Shown here one piece after another: positions 1 to 11,949 of a DNA stretch of 64,000 nt. The stretch's first letter is position 1. Each line of letters opens with the position of its first letter. The DNA lies in NCBI RefSeq assembly GCF_026151205.1, contig NC_087084.1, forward strand, positions 3,442,845 through 3,506,844, read 5' to 3'. The DNA comes from Bolinopsis microptera (Eukaryota; Ctenophora; Tentaculata; Lobata; Bolinopsidae). Position numbers and translations under genes: made by a program. The notes below the pieces were generated by a model. It had not been told where the DNA came from. It worked only from the letters and a program-made list of their open reading frames with translations, and made no database searches.

Positions 1-1976
1 ACCAATTACCCATTTAAGTAATTAAATCCGCCAACAGGTCTGAGAGAGGTCGTTTAGTTGGGTAATGAGGGTGTTGTTTAAAAGTTTGTAAGACTGGATG
101 TGTACTACAGTAGTAGTAGTAGAGTGCTTCAGTGCCAGTAAATCAAGGGATTTAGACGAGGTTTACACACATATAGTTTTATCGTGTTCGATCTGTAGGG
201 AATGACATTTTACAGTTGACAGCACACTGTTGTATGTTGAGTTCACATAGTAGTATGCTGGTCTGTGTGTCCACATCAGACCTTGGAAAATTAGAAAGTA
301 GGATCAGACATTAGATAATTTATTGTTTAAAATATAGTATACAATATAGTATAATATATAGTTTATTATACTGTAACACCAATGTCCCTCTCGGAACTAA
401 AGAGTAATGATCAGTTTACTCCATCTCTCAATATGTCTTTTACAATAGGTTTATAGACTTTACCATATCACGTGACTCCATTAATAAGGTCATGTGACTT
501 TAGTAGACGTAGTGGGTTGCACTGTAAGGAGCACTCACGGGGAATGTTCAAAGTTGAGGGTTTACAATCTCAATCTTGTGGTTTTGAACAAGATAAATAC
601 CTGACAATTGATAACAAACGGCTCTAAATTGATCCAAGCCGTTATCGTGGTGAGCTTTTAGTTCGGATTATTAGGCTATTAGTTTGGATATGTGTAGCTG
701 GTGTTGCTAAAATGTGGGGCTAATAAATTGGGGGCAATCGTTTAAACGAAAAACTCGGAGGATTTGGGGCCTTTTAGTTGGAAGGGGTAGAGACGTGACA
801 GTTTAAGGAAAGGGAGAAGTTTTGGTGTTCATTTTTCTAGTAATTCGTCAAATTTATAACATTATGATTTCTATAAATTATGATGTCGATGTGAGTTTTA
901 TGTGTCAAAGTGTTTAGCTTTAGAAAGGAGTTGTGTTATCCTTAGTACTAATAAGGTAGATATATTCGGCTTAAAAAATAATAAAAAACAGCAAAAAAAA
1001 CCATCAGTCCTGATCCCAGATCGCTGAGATCATGCAAAAGTGTTTGAAACTGGAATTACCCATAAAATTTAGGAATGCAGTGCTCCATGCTTAAAACACC
1101 GGTATTTAGTCAGATTATAAGTCAGGTGGGTCATGCGGAGAACTTGCGAAATGTGCAAGCACTTCAGTGCAATGGATGTTCATGTGTATATCTTACATTT
1201 TGTTTATGTGTTTGTAACTATGATTTACTTTATAGTATCGGTATCATTTAATGATCATTATTAGATAATATATAGGTTCAAGCGTGGGTATAGATTGGAA
1301 AAAAAATATATAATTTGGTGATAAAATAACTCAATTTCAGAATCAAAACTTCTAAAAATTAACCATTAAAATTCATTATACAATGACGATCAAAAGAATT
1401 TCAAATGGCAACTTGAAGTCATTCAAAGTTGTCACCCAAAATTCCTCCAACTATCTCCATCAAGCTAACGGTTTACACTCTAAACTTTAACCAATACCGT
1501 CACTGAGTGCCTGTTTTCACTTCAACGAGTAAGAGTATTCCCTGTGGAGGTGTTATCTTTCTACAACACTCTGCAGCTGTATATAATCCGTAGCTTAATA
1601 ACAGATGTAACAGTATTGTGGCTTTTTTTAACACTATATAAAACCTCCCTCCTTGCTTAATGACGTACTGTAACGTTATAAATACTTTGTTTTCTGTCAT
1701 ACAAGTCATCAATCGTTACGATACTTTTCGTAAAGTAATGTCTTACTGAAATTTAAATGTACTTCAATCCTCAATCTCTCTGTATCAATTAAAATATCAT
1801 ATTCAATTCCTCCGATTTATTTCCCAATAATTTTCGACCATCCTTAACTAATTGTTTTTCAATTCACCAATATTAAGCTCTGTTTCAAAATAAAATGTCA
1901 CCTTCTAGATTCCGGTAAAATTGTCGATTCACTATATGTTAATGTTTCGAATTCTTAACTAAATTCCTCATTTCAG
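1..1976. other. non-coding stretch, no gene recognised
   Basis: AT-rich sequence without an open frame that looks protein-like on either strand. Short T/A runs and a TATA-like block near 340-365 are the only visible texture. It may be intron or upstream region of the laminin-G-like exon that follows. Confidence 0.5.
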
Positions 1977-2095
1977 GTTCGAGTGCCTCTTTTAACGGTC
2001 GTCGAGGCTACCTAGCGTTCAACACAGGAACAAGGACATCAACAAGTACTTACGACTTGGAAGCGAGCTTTGAAGGAGATTACTTATGTCATTAG
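1977..2095 (+). CDS. laminin-G-like exon, partial gene
   Basis: A polypyrimidine tract ending in TTTCAG precedes the exon. After two bases completing a codon, the frame reads SSASFNGRRGYLAF and later TYDLEASFEG, then stops at TAG 2093-2095. An SFxGxGYL start followed by a ~20-residue loop and a YDLExSF strand is what the first strands of a laminin G/LNS domain look like (neurexins, Caspr, agrin, slit). This is family knowledge applied by eye. No GT donor is visible at the point where the similarity fades, so the exon end is uncertain: it may be a true stop, a sequence error or a pseudogene. It could belong with the membrane-protein exons at 11.9-14.7 kb, but that link is inference. Confidence 0.38.
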
Positions 2096-2914
2096 ACCTA
2101 CTGATACTGTCACTAGTTCGGTGTTATTCCAGTTGTCGTGAGTAGATTTATACTTACCCGGTAAACTTACGGGGTTACTTACAAAATTATTTTTGAAAGT
2201 TTTTAAAAAAGAGGCCCAGTAGCCATGAAATGTTAAATCTTGATGCTTTTAAAAAAAACAAACCGGGTTTAAACTTACAAGATTTTCGCAAAAGAAAATG
2301 GAGTTAAAAAAATAAATTTGTTGAATGCGAGAATTTAAAACCCTAAAAAAAGATCATTGGTAAAAAGAATCCAAGTGAGGTATTTCGTAGGATTGTTCTG
2401 GCTATTAAGATGGGTTTTACTCTTCTTTTGGTTCAGGGATGTTCACTTGTCACGCACAAAATCTAGCTTCAGTAATGTGTGAACGGTTCCTTATTGCTTT
2501 TTTTATATGTTGGCTTTACCATTTTGGTAAATTGTAATGATGTTATTGCACGGAGTTCTGACGTTGTTTGGTAGTTTGGCTTTTGTGGTTTCGTTTCAAT
2601 ACCAGATGAGTTTTAGACTTGCGTGAATAAATGATGTAATTATTACGAAATATAAGTTGGTTAATTGCTCACATCTTTTCAGTTTCAATCCGATGTCCTG
2701 GACATATTATGGTAAAGATGTTACATGAAAGTGATAACGGTTGTACGCTTGGCCTTGAAGCTGAGGAACCATGGCTATGGTCATTCATTTGCGGTATTTG
2801 GTTGTTTCTGGCTTATTGTTGTGGCGGTTCAGTGGTCAGCAGCAAATGTACTACTTCTTTCCTTTCGCATGCCAAAAGTTGGGACATGGGTGTGAGTTGG
2901 ATTTCTGTACCAAA
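2096..2914. other. non-coding stretch before the satellite
   Basis: Several short open frames exist (one at 2709-2936), but none has recognisable protein character or convincing splice borders on both sides. A CTTTTCAG acceptor-like site near 2680 is followed by a cysteine/tryptophan-containing frame that I cannot assign. Confidence 0.4.
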
Positions 2915-5900
2915 CTGTACCATGGTAAATATTTGACGAAAAGTAGATTATCTCGAGATTGAATGATAGAATTTTTTAAAAACTTTCCTGATAGTTACTA
3001 TGGCTATAAGACGGATATCTGAGCAAGTTTGGCGAATTTCTATGTGCCAATACTTGAGATTTATTGACTTTACACACAAGTAAATATTTCAAATTGGCGG
3101 TTTCTAGCGGTTCGCAGGCATATATTTCGAGATCTGATTGATAGAATTTTTTAAAACTTCCTGATAGTTACATGGCTATAAGACGATAATCTGAGCAAGT
3201 TTGGGCGAAATTTCTAGGTGCCAAACTTGAGAGATGACTTCAAAAACACACCGAAAACATTCTCAAAATGGGGTTTTGGTACAATATTTGACGAAAGTCG
3301 ATTATCTCGGATCTGAATGATGGAATTTCTTAAATTTTCCAGTTAGGTTACATGTGGCTATAAGACGGATAATCTGAGCAAGTTGGCGAATTTCTATGTG
3401 CCAAAACTGAGATATGACTTCACACACAAGTAAATATTTCAAATTGGCGGTTTCTAGCGGTACGCAGCATATATTTCGAGATCGAATGATAGAATTTTTA
3501 AAAACTTTCCTGATAGTTACATGGCTATAAGTACGGATATCTGAGCAAGTTTGGGGCGAATTTCTATGTGCAAAACTTGAGAACACTTCAAAACACAAGT
3601 AAATGTTTCAAATTTGGCGGTTTCTAGCGGTACGCCAGCCATAGATTTCGAGATACTGAATGATTAGAATTTTTTAAACGTTTTTCCTGATAGTTACATG
3701 GCTATAAGACGGATTAATCTGAGAATGTTTGGGCGATTTCTATGGCAAACTTGAGTATGACTTCAAACACACGAAACATCTCAAAATGGACGGTTTTGGT
3801 ACAATATTTGACGAAAGTCGGATTATCCTCGAGATCTGAATGATAGGAATTTCTTTAAAACTTTCCAGATTGTTACTTGGCTATAAGAGGATTATTCTGA
3901 GCAAGTTTGGTGCGAAATTTCTATTGTGCCAAACTTGAGATATGACTTACAAACACAAGTAAATGTTTCAAATTGGCGGTTTCTAGCGGTACGCAGTGCA
4001 TATATTTCGAGATCTCGAATGATAGAATTTTTAAAACTGTCTTGATAGTTACATGGCTATAAGAGGATAATCTGAAGCAAGTTTGGCGAATTTCTATGTG
4101 CCAAACTTGAGATATGACTTCAATACACACGAAAACATCTCAAATGGCGGTTTTGGTTACAATATTTGACGAATGTCGATTATCTCGAGATCTGAATGAT
4201 AGAATTTCTTTTATACTTTCCAGATAGATACATGGCATATATGACGGATAAGCTGAGCGAATGTTTGGGCGAATTTCTATGTGCCATACTTGGATCTGAC
4301 TTCAAACACAAGTAAATATTTCTAATTGGCGGGTTTCTAGCGGTACGCAGGTTTTATTTAGTGATCTGATGATAGTATTTTTTAAACTTTCCTGATAGTT
4401 ACAGGCTATAAGACGGGATAATGAGCAAGTTGGGCGAATTTATATGTGCCAAACTGAGATATGACTTCAAACAACGAAAAATCTCAAATTGCCGGGTATG
4501 GTACAATATTTGACGAAAGTCGATTATCTCGAGATCTGTATGATAGAATTTTCTTTAAACTTTCCAGATAGTTATGGCTTATAAGAGGATAATCTGAGCG
4601 TCGTTTTATAAGATTTTCTATGTGCCTAACTTGAAGATATGATTCAACACAGTAAAATATTTCAATTGGCTGGTTTCTAGAGGTACGCTGGCAAATATTC
4701 GAGTCTGATGATTAGAATTTTTTAAAACTTTCTGATAGTTACTATGGCTATATGACGGATAATTGAGCAAGTTTGGGCGAATTTCATGTGCCCAACTTGG
4801 ATATGACTTCAAAACACAAGGTAAATGTTTCAAAGTGGCGGTTTCTATAGCGGTACGCAGGCATTATATTTCGAGATATGAATGATGAATTTTTTAAATC
4901 TTCCTGATAGTTACATGGCTATAGTAGACGGATAAATTGAGCAAGTTTGGGCGAATTTTCTTTGTGCCAAACTTTGAGATATGACTTCAAACCACGAAAA
5001 CTTCCAAAATGGCGGTTTTGGTATACAATATTTGACGAATAGTCGATTATCGCGAGATCTGAATGATAGAATTTCTTTAAACTTGCCAGTTTTACTTGCT
5101 GTAAGAACGGTAATCTGAGAAGTTTGGGCGATTTCTTGGGCCACCAAAACTTGGTTATGACTTCAAACACAAGTAAATGTTTTCAAATTGGCGCTTTCGA
5201 GCGGTACGCAGGCATTTATTTCGAGATCTGATGATAGAAGTTTTTAAAACTTTTCTGATAGTTACTTGGCTATATAGTCGGATAAATCTGAGCAAGGTTT
5301 GGCGCGAAGTTCTATGTGCCAACTTGAGTTATGACTTCAAACACACGAAAAACATCTCAAAATGGCGGTTTTGGTACAATATTTCGTGAAATGTCGAATT
5401 ATCTCGTGATCTTGATTGATTAGAATTTCTTTAAACTTTCCAGATAGTTACATGGCTATAGTACGGATAATCTGAGCGGTTTATACGATTTCTATGTGCC
5501 TAACTTGAGATATGATTCAACAAGTAATATTTCAAAATTGGCGGTTTCTAGCGGTACGCAGGCATATTTTTCGAGATTGAATGAGAGAATTTTTAAAACT
5601 TTTCATGATGGTACAGGCTATATGACGGATAATTGAGCAAGTTTGGTGCGAATTTATATGTGCCAATACTTGAGATATGACTTTAAAACACAAGTAAATA
5701 TTTCAAATTGGCGGTTTCTAGTGGTACGCAGCATATTTTTCGAGATCTGAATGATAGAATTTTTTTAAAACTTTCCTGATAGTTACATGGCTTTAGACGG
5801 ATAATCTGAGCAAGTTTGGGCCGAATTTATATGTGCCAAACTTGAGATATGACTCAAACATCACGGGAAAACATTCTCAAAATGGCGTGATGTACTTTAT

Positions 5901-8365
5901 TTGGCGAAAGTCGATTATCTCGAGATCTGAATGATAGAATTTTCTTTTAACTTTCCAGATTAGTTTACATGGCTATTAGACGGATAAATCTGAAGCGAGT
6001 TTAAACGAATTTCTTTGTGCCTAACTTGAGATAGACTTCAAACACAAGTAAATATTTCAAATGGCGAGTTTCTAGCGGGTACGCAGGGCATTTATTTCGA
6101 GATCTTGGAATGATTAGAATTTTTAAAACATTGCCTGATAGTTACATGGCTATTAGACGGATAATCTGAGCAAGTTTGGGGCGATTTATATGTGCCAAAC
6201 TTGAGATATGACTTCAAAACACAAGTAAAATATTTCAAATGGGCTGGTTTCTAGCGGTACGCTAGGCATATATTTCGAGATCTGAATGATAGAATTTTTA
6301 AAACTTTCTGATAGTTACATGGCTTATATAAGACGGATAATCTGGGTGCAAGTTTGGGCGATTTTTATGTGCCAAACTTGAGATATGACTTCAAACACAC
6401 GAAAAACATCTCAAAATGGCGGTTTTGGTACATATATTTGACGAAAGTCGATTATCTCGAGATCTGAATGATAGATTTCTTTAAACTTTCCAGATAGTTT
6501 TCATGGCTATAAGACGGAATATCTGAGCGAGTTTAAACGAATTTCTATCGAGCCTAACTTGAGATATGACTTCAAAAACACAAGTAAATATTTCAAATTG
6601 GCGGTTTATAGCGGTACGCATGCATATATTTTTCGAGATCTGAATGATAGAATTTTTTAAAACGTTCCTGATAGTTACATGGCTATAAAGAGGATTAATC
6701 TGAGCAAGTTTGGGGCGAATTTCTATGTTCAAACTTGAGATATGACTTCAAACACATGTAAATGTTTCAAATTGGCGGTTTCTGCGGTAGCTGGCATATA
6801 TTTCGAGATCTTAATGATAGAATTTTTTAAAAACTTTCCTGATAGGTACATGGCTATAAGACGGATTAATCTGAGCAAGTTTGGGCGATATTTCTATGTC
6901 CCAACTTGAGATTGATTCAAACACACGAAAAAAATCTCAAAATGGCGTTTTGGTACAATATTTGACGAAAAGTCGTTATTATCTCGGATCTGAATGATAG
7001 AATTTCTTTAACTTTTCCAGATAGTTACATGGCTAATATGACGGATAATATGAGCGAGTTAAGCGAATTTCTATGTGCATAACTTGAGATAAGAATTCAA
7101 AACACAGAAAATATTGCAAAATGGCGGTTTCAGCGGTAGCAGGCAATATATTTCGTGATCTTGAATGATAGAATTTTTTAATACTTTCCTGATAGTTTAC
7201 ATGGCTATAAGACGGATAATCTGAGCAAGTTGGGCGAATTTCTATGTGCCAAACTTGAGATATGACTTCAAACACACGAAAACATCTCAAAATGGCGGTT
7301 TTGGACAATATTTGAAGAAAGTCGTTTATCTCGGATCTGAATGATAGATTTTCGTTAAACTTTTCCAGATAGTTACATGGCTATAAGGGACGATTTCTGA
7401 GCATGTTTGGCCGAAATTTCCTATGTGCACAAACTTGAGATAGGACTTCAAACAACAAGTAAAATATTTCTCAAATTGGCGGTTTCTAGCGGTACGCTAG
7501 GCATATTTTCGAGATCGGAATGATAGAATTTTTTAAATTCTTTCCTGATAGTTAACATGGCTTTTATAGAGGATAATCTGAGCAAGTTTGGCGAATTTCT
7601 TATGTGCCAAACTTGAGATATGACTTCAAAACACACGAAAACAATCTCAAAATGGCGGTTTTTGGTACATATTTGCGAAAGTCGATTATCTCGAGTCTGA
7701 ATGATAGAATTTCTTTTAAACTTTCCAGTAGTTACAATGGCTATAAGACGGATAATCTGAGCGAGTTTGGGCGAATTTCTATGTGCCAAACTTGAGATAG
7801 GACTTCAAACACAAGTAAATATTTCATATTGGCGGTTTTCTAGCGGTACACTGGCATATATTTCGAGATCTGAATGATAGAATTTTTTTAAACTTTCCTG
7901 ATAGTTAAAATGGTTATAAGACGGTGAATCTGAGCGAGTTGGGGCGAAATTACTATGTGCCAAATGGAGATATGACTTCAATCTAAAGTAATATTTCAAA
8001 TTGCGGGTTTTTAGCGGGTACGGCAGGCATATATTCGAGATCTGAATGATAGAATTTTTTAAAACTTTTCCTGTTAGAGTACATGGCTATTAAGTCGGAT
8101 AACCTGAGTCAATTTGGTCGTATTTTCTATGTGCCAAACTGGAGATATGACTTCAAACACGGAAAACATCTCAAAAGTGGCGGTTTTGGTACAATATTTG
8201 ACGAAAGCTCGATTATCTCGAGTTCTGAATGATAGAATTTTCTTTAAAATTTCCAGATAGTTACATGTGCTATAAGACGGATAATCTGTAGCGAAGTTTA
8301 AGCGAATTTTCTATGTGCGTGACTATAATACTTGAGATTATGACTTCAAACACCACGAAATACAT
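2915..8365 (+). repeat. ~180 bp satellite array, two alternating monomer types
   Basis: About 30 tandem monomers of roughly 175-185 bp. Each carries blocks such as GAGATATGACTTCAAACAC, TTCTATGTGCCAAACTTGAG and GTTACATGGCTATAAGACGG. Two variants alternate: one reads CACGAAAACATCTCAAAATGG followed by GGTTTTGGTACAATATTTGACG; the other reads AAGTAAATATTTCAAATTGG followed by CGGTTTCTAGCGGTACGCAGG. So the higher-order unit is about 360 bp. Copies differ chiefly by single-base insertions and deletions rather than substitutions. Open frames here, mostly on the minus strand, are repeat translations and not genes. Confidence 0.9.
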
Positions 8366-10065
8366 CTTCAAAACCTTCCTTCCTCCTCCAAATTCCCTCC
8401 TTTTCTTTCCTCAGTCCTCCTCAGTCCTCGTCCTCCTCCTCCTCCATGAGCTTCTTCCTCCTGAATCCTGCTGAGTCCTCTCCTTCCTGAGTCCTCCTCC
8501 TTCCTGAGTCCTCCTCCTCCTCCCTCATCCTCTGAGTCCTCCTCTTCCTGAGTTCCCTCCTGAATCGTCTTCCTCCTCCTTACTCCTCATTCTCCAATCT
8601 CCTTCTCTCCCTCTCCTGAGTCTACTCCCTCCTGAATCCCCCGAGTCCTCCTCCACCTTGAGTCCTCATCTGCTGAGACTCCTCCTCCTGATGTCCTCCT
8701 TTTCCAGTCCTTCTCCTCATCAGTCCTCCTCTTCCTCCTCTTCCTATCCCTTCCTTTCCCTCCTCTTACCTCCTCCTTCAGTCCTCTTCTCAGTTCCCCT
8801 GAGTCGTCCTCCTGAGTCCTTCCTCTGAGTCCACATCCTTCCTGAGTCCTTTTCCTCACTTCACCTTCTCCTCTTTTTCCTCCTCTTGTCTCCTCAGTCC
8901 TCCTCCTCTTCCTCCTCAGTCCTCCTCCTTGAGTCTACCTCCTCCTCCTCCTCTCCTCCTCCTCTTCCTCCTCCTCCCTCCTCCCTCTTCTCCTCCTCCT
9001 CCTCATCCTCCTCAGTCCTTCATCTACTCAGTCCTCCTCCTCCTCCTCCTTCCTCCTCCTCCCTCCTTAGTTTTTTTACTTTTTCCTCCTTTCCCTCCGT
9101 CCGCCCCGCTTCCCCTCTCTCCCACCCTCCTCCTTCTCCTCAGTCCTCCTCCTCCGCCAGTCCTCCTCCGCCTCCTCATCAGTCCTGCTCCTCTTCCCTC
9201 TCCTCTTTCTCGGTCCTCGTCAGTCTACCTCCTTCTCCTTCTCCTCCTCCTCCTCCTCCTCATCCTCCTCCTCAGTCTTCCTCCTCCTCAGTCCATCCTC
9301 CTCTTCCTCCTTCCTCCTCTCCTCCTCAGTCATCCTCCTTCCTCCGTTTCTCCTCAGTCCTACTCCTCGCCAGTCCTTTCCTCCTCCTAATCAGTCCTGC
9401 TCCTTTCTTCCTCTTTCTCGGTCCTCGTCAGTCTTCTCCTCCTCGTCATCGTCCTCCTCCTCCTCCTCCTCCCCTCTAGTCTTCCTCAGTCTTCTCAGTC
9501 ATCCTCCTTCCTCCTCTCGGTAAGTCTCTCATCCTCTGCCTCATCAGTTTTTCTTCTTCCTGGTGTCTTCTTCCTCCCCCTCCTCCTCCTCCTGTGTCCT
9601 CCTCATGAGTCCTCCTCCTTTTCCTCTCCTGGTCCTCCTCCTTTTCCTCCTCAGTCCTCTGAGTCTTCCTCCTGAGTCCACCTCCTCCTGAGTCCTCTTC
9701 CTCATACACCTCCTACCTGTGTCCTCCTGATTCATCTTATCCTCCTGATCCTCTCTCTCCTCCTCCTCCTCCTCCTGATCCTCTCAGTGCTTCCTCAGTC
9801 CTCCTCAGTCCTCTTCATCCTCCTATACCCTCACCCTCTTCCTCAGGTCCTCCTCAGTCCTCCTCATCCTCCTCATCCTTCATATCCTCCTCAACCTCTC
9901 CTGTTTCTCCCAGTCTTCCTCTGTCCTTCTTCCTCTCCTCAGTCTCCTCCTCCTCATCTTCCTCTCCTATCCTCCTCCTCCTCATCTCCTCATCCGCATC
10001 CTCCTCCTCCTCAGTCCTCTCAGTCTTCCTCAGTCCTCTTCCTCTCCTCCTCTCCTTCTCTTCCT
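8366..10065 (+). repeat. polypyrimidine (TCC)n / CAGTCCTCC array
   Basis: 1.7 kb of almost pure pyrimidine on the plus strand, built from TCC triplets interrupted by GAGTCC or CAGTCC. It sits between two satellite blocks of opposite orientation. The long serine/proline/leucine-rich open frames in it follow from the absence of stop codons in TCC repeats and are not genes. Confidence 0.92.
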
Positions 10066-11095
10066 CTTATAGCCATTTGTAAACTATCTGAAAGTTTTAA
10101 TAAATTCTATCTTTCAGATCTCGAAATATATATACTGAGTTCTGCTAGAACCGCCACTTTGTGATATTTTCTTGTGTTTGAAGTCATACTCTCCTCAAGT
10201 TTGGCATATGGAAAACTCGCCCAAAATCGCTAAGATTATCTGTGTCTAGCCATACAACTATCTGGTAAGTTTAAGAAAAAATTTGTCTGTCAAATCTCGA
10301 AATATATGCTGCATTCGCTACAAACGCGCCAATTTGAGATATTTTCTTGTGTTGAAGTCATATCTCAAGTTTGGCGATAGAAATTCGCCCAAACTTGCAG
10401 GATTGTATCTGTCTTTATAGCCATGTAACTATCTGATAAAGTTTGAATAGTTCTATCATATCTGATCTCGAAATATATGCCTTTGTTCGCTGGAAAACCG
10501 CCAAATTTGGATGATATTTTCTTGTGGTTTTTTTTTTTTGGGGGGGAAGTCATATCTCAAGTTTTGTGGCACATAGAAACTCGCCCAAAATCGCACAGCA
10601 GATTATCCGTGTATAGACATTACAACTATCTGAAAGTTTTAAAGAAAATCTATCATTCAGATCTCTCAATATATACCTGTGCTTCCGCTGATAATCGCCT
10701 ATTTGGAGATTTTCTTGTGTTTGAAGTCATATCTCAAGTTTGGGCAACATAGAAATTCGCCCAAAAATCGCACGTTTATCCGTTTGATAGCCATACATCA
10801 ATCTGGAAAGTTTAAAAGAAAATTTATCTTTCTAGATCTCTAATTATATAACCTGTGTTCGCTAGAAAACCGCATTTTGGAGGTATTTTTCTTGGTTTGA
10901 GTCATATCTCCATTTTGGCGGCAATAGAAATTCTCCCAAACTCTTCTCATTATCTGTAATAATTAGCCATGCTATAACTATCTGGAAACCAAAGCTTTAA
11001 AGAAAATCTATCAATCAGTTCTTGTGAAAATTCGAAAATATATTCTAAGTTATTCACTAAAAACACTCGATTTTTCGACTTTCATATGGTACAGT
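10066..11095 (-). repeat. satellite array, inverted relative to the block at 2.9-8.4 kb
   Basis: About five or six monomers of the same satellite appear as reverse complement: CAGATCTCGAAATATAT, GTTTGAAGTCATATCTCAAG and TAGCCATACAACTATCTG are complements of blocks in the first array. With the pyrimidine array between them the two blocks form an imperfect inverted repeat of about 8 kb. A run of T and G near 10527-10545 interrupts one monomer. Confidence 0.88.
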
Positions 11096-11949
11096 TTGGT
11101 CGAAAAGTCCTTCTGATGGTTGTTGAAATGTAGTGTCTGACGTAAGCGCGGGTGACACTTATCATTTGATTTATGATATTATGCGTTGGCCCTTTTTGTT
11201 TTTAAATGCGATGCGCGCGCCATTCTCTTTGATTGCTTGTGCCTATGTATTGTCAGTGCCTTGTGTATTATCATATTATTATGTAATTCGTCATGTTATG
11301 ATTGGTTGAAAGTTTTCAAACATTCGTTGGCTGGGCTTGGCGGCAAGTTGCTGATTGAAAATAAATCTATAAAATGAACATTCTGTTGGCTGTTGGTCAC
11401 TCATGAGCTCTCAGCAATTACGCTTTAATTTGCCTCCCACCCCACTTCCAAAGGTCTGTTTTGTTGAGCTATGGTAAATTGTATTTACTCAAAACTTAGG
11501 GGGAGTGGAATAATTTAGTTGGTTCCTTCTGGTATTTTTAATATTTTGGATAATTTCGAACATTGGGTATACCACCGCGGGCCAGCTGCGACTCTCGAAT
11601 TTCCAAAATATTAGCTTCATTTTAATGGAGATCCAGTACACTACAGAGTTAGAAACGGAAACCTCTTCAGGCTAACACTGGATAGACCTATGCTTGACGG
11701 ACCAAAGCCACAAGATCGCCATTGAGAGACGACTTAACAATATATTCTGAGAGATGATTGATGTCAGAGCATTATAGTCAGTTCCTGGTGAGTCATGAAA
11801 AGCTGTAACCGTTTATTTATCGTGAAAACGCTTTTATGACTTCGTGATGGTAATTCATCGATTTCATATTAATTTAGGAATTTTGTTCTCTTTCTTGATT
11901 GATTTTTCCTAAAACTTCTACACAATTGATTTCTAAAATTGTTCTACAG
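11096..11949. other. inter-exon or upstream region, possible decayed exon near 11.62-11.79 kb
   Basis: A GATCCAG acceptor-like site at about 11634 is followed by the frame HYRVRNGNLFRLTLDRPMLD, which looks protein-like but meets a stop near 11733. A strong donor CTG/GTGAGT lies at 11788. No phase-consistent exon spanning both can be drawn without assuming a frameshift. The rest shows nothing. Confidence 0.25.
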
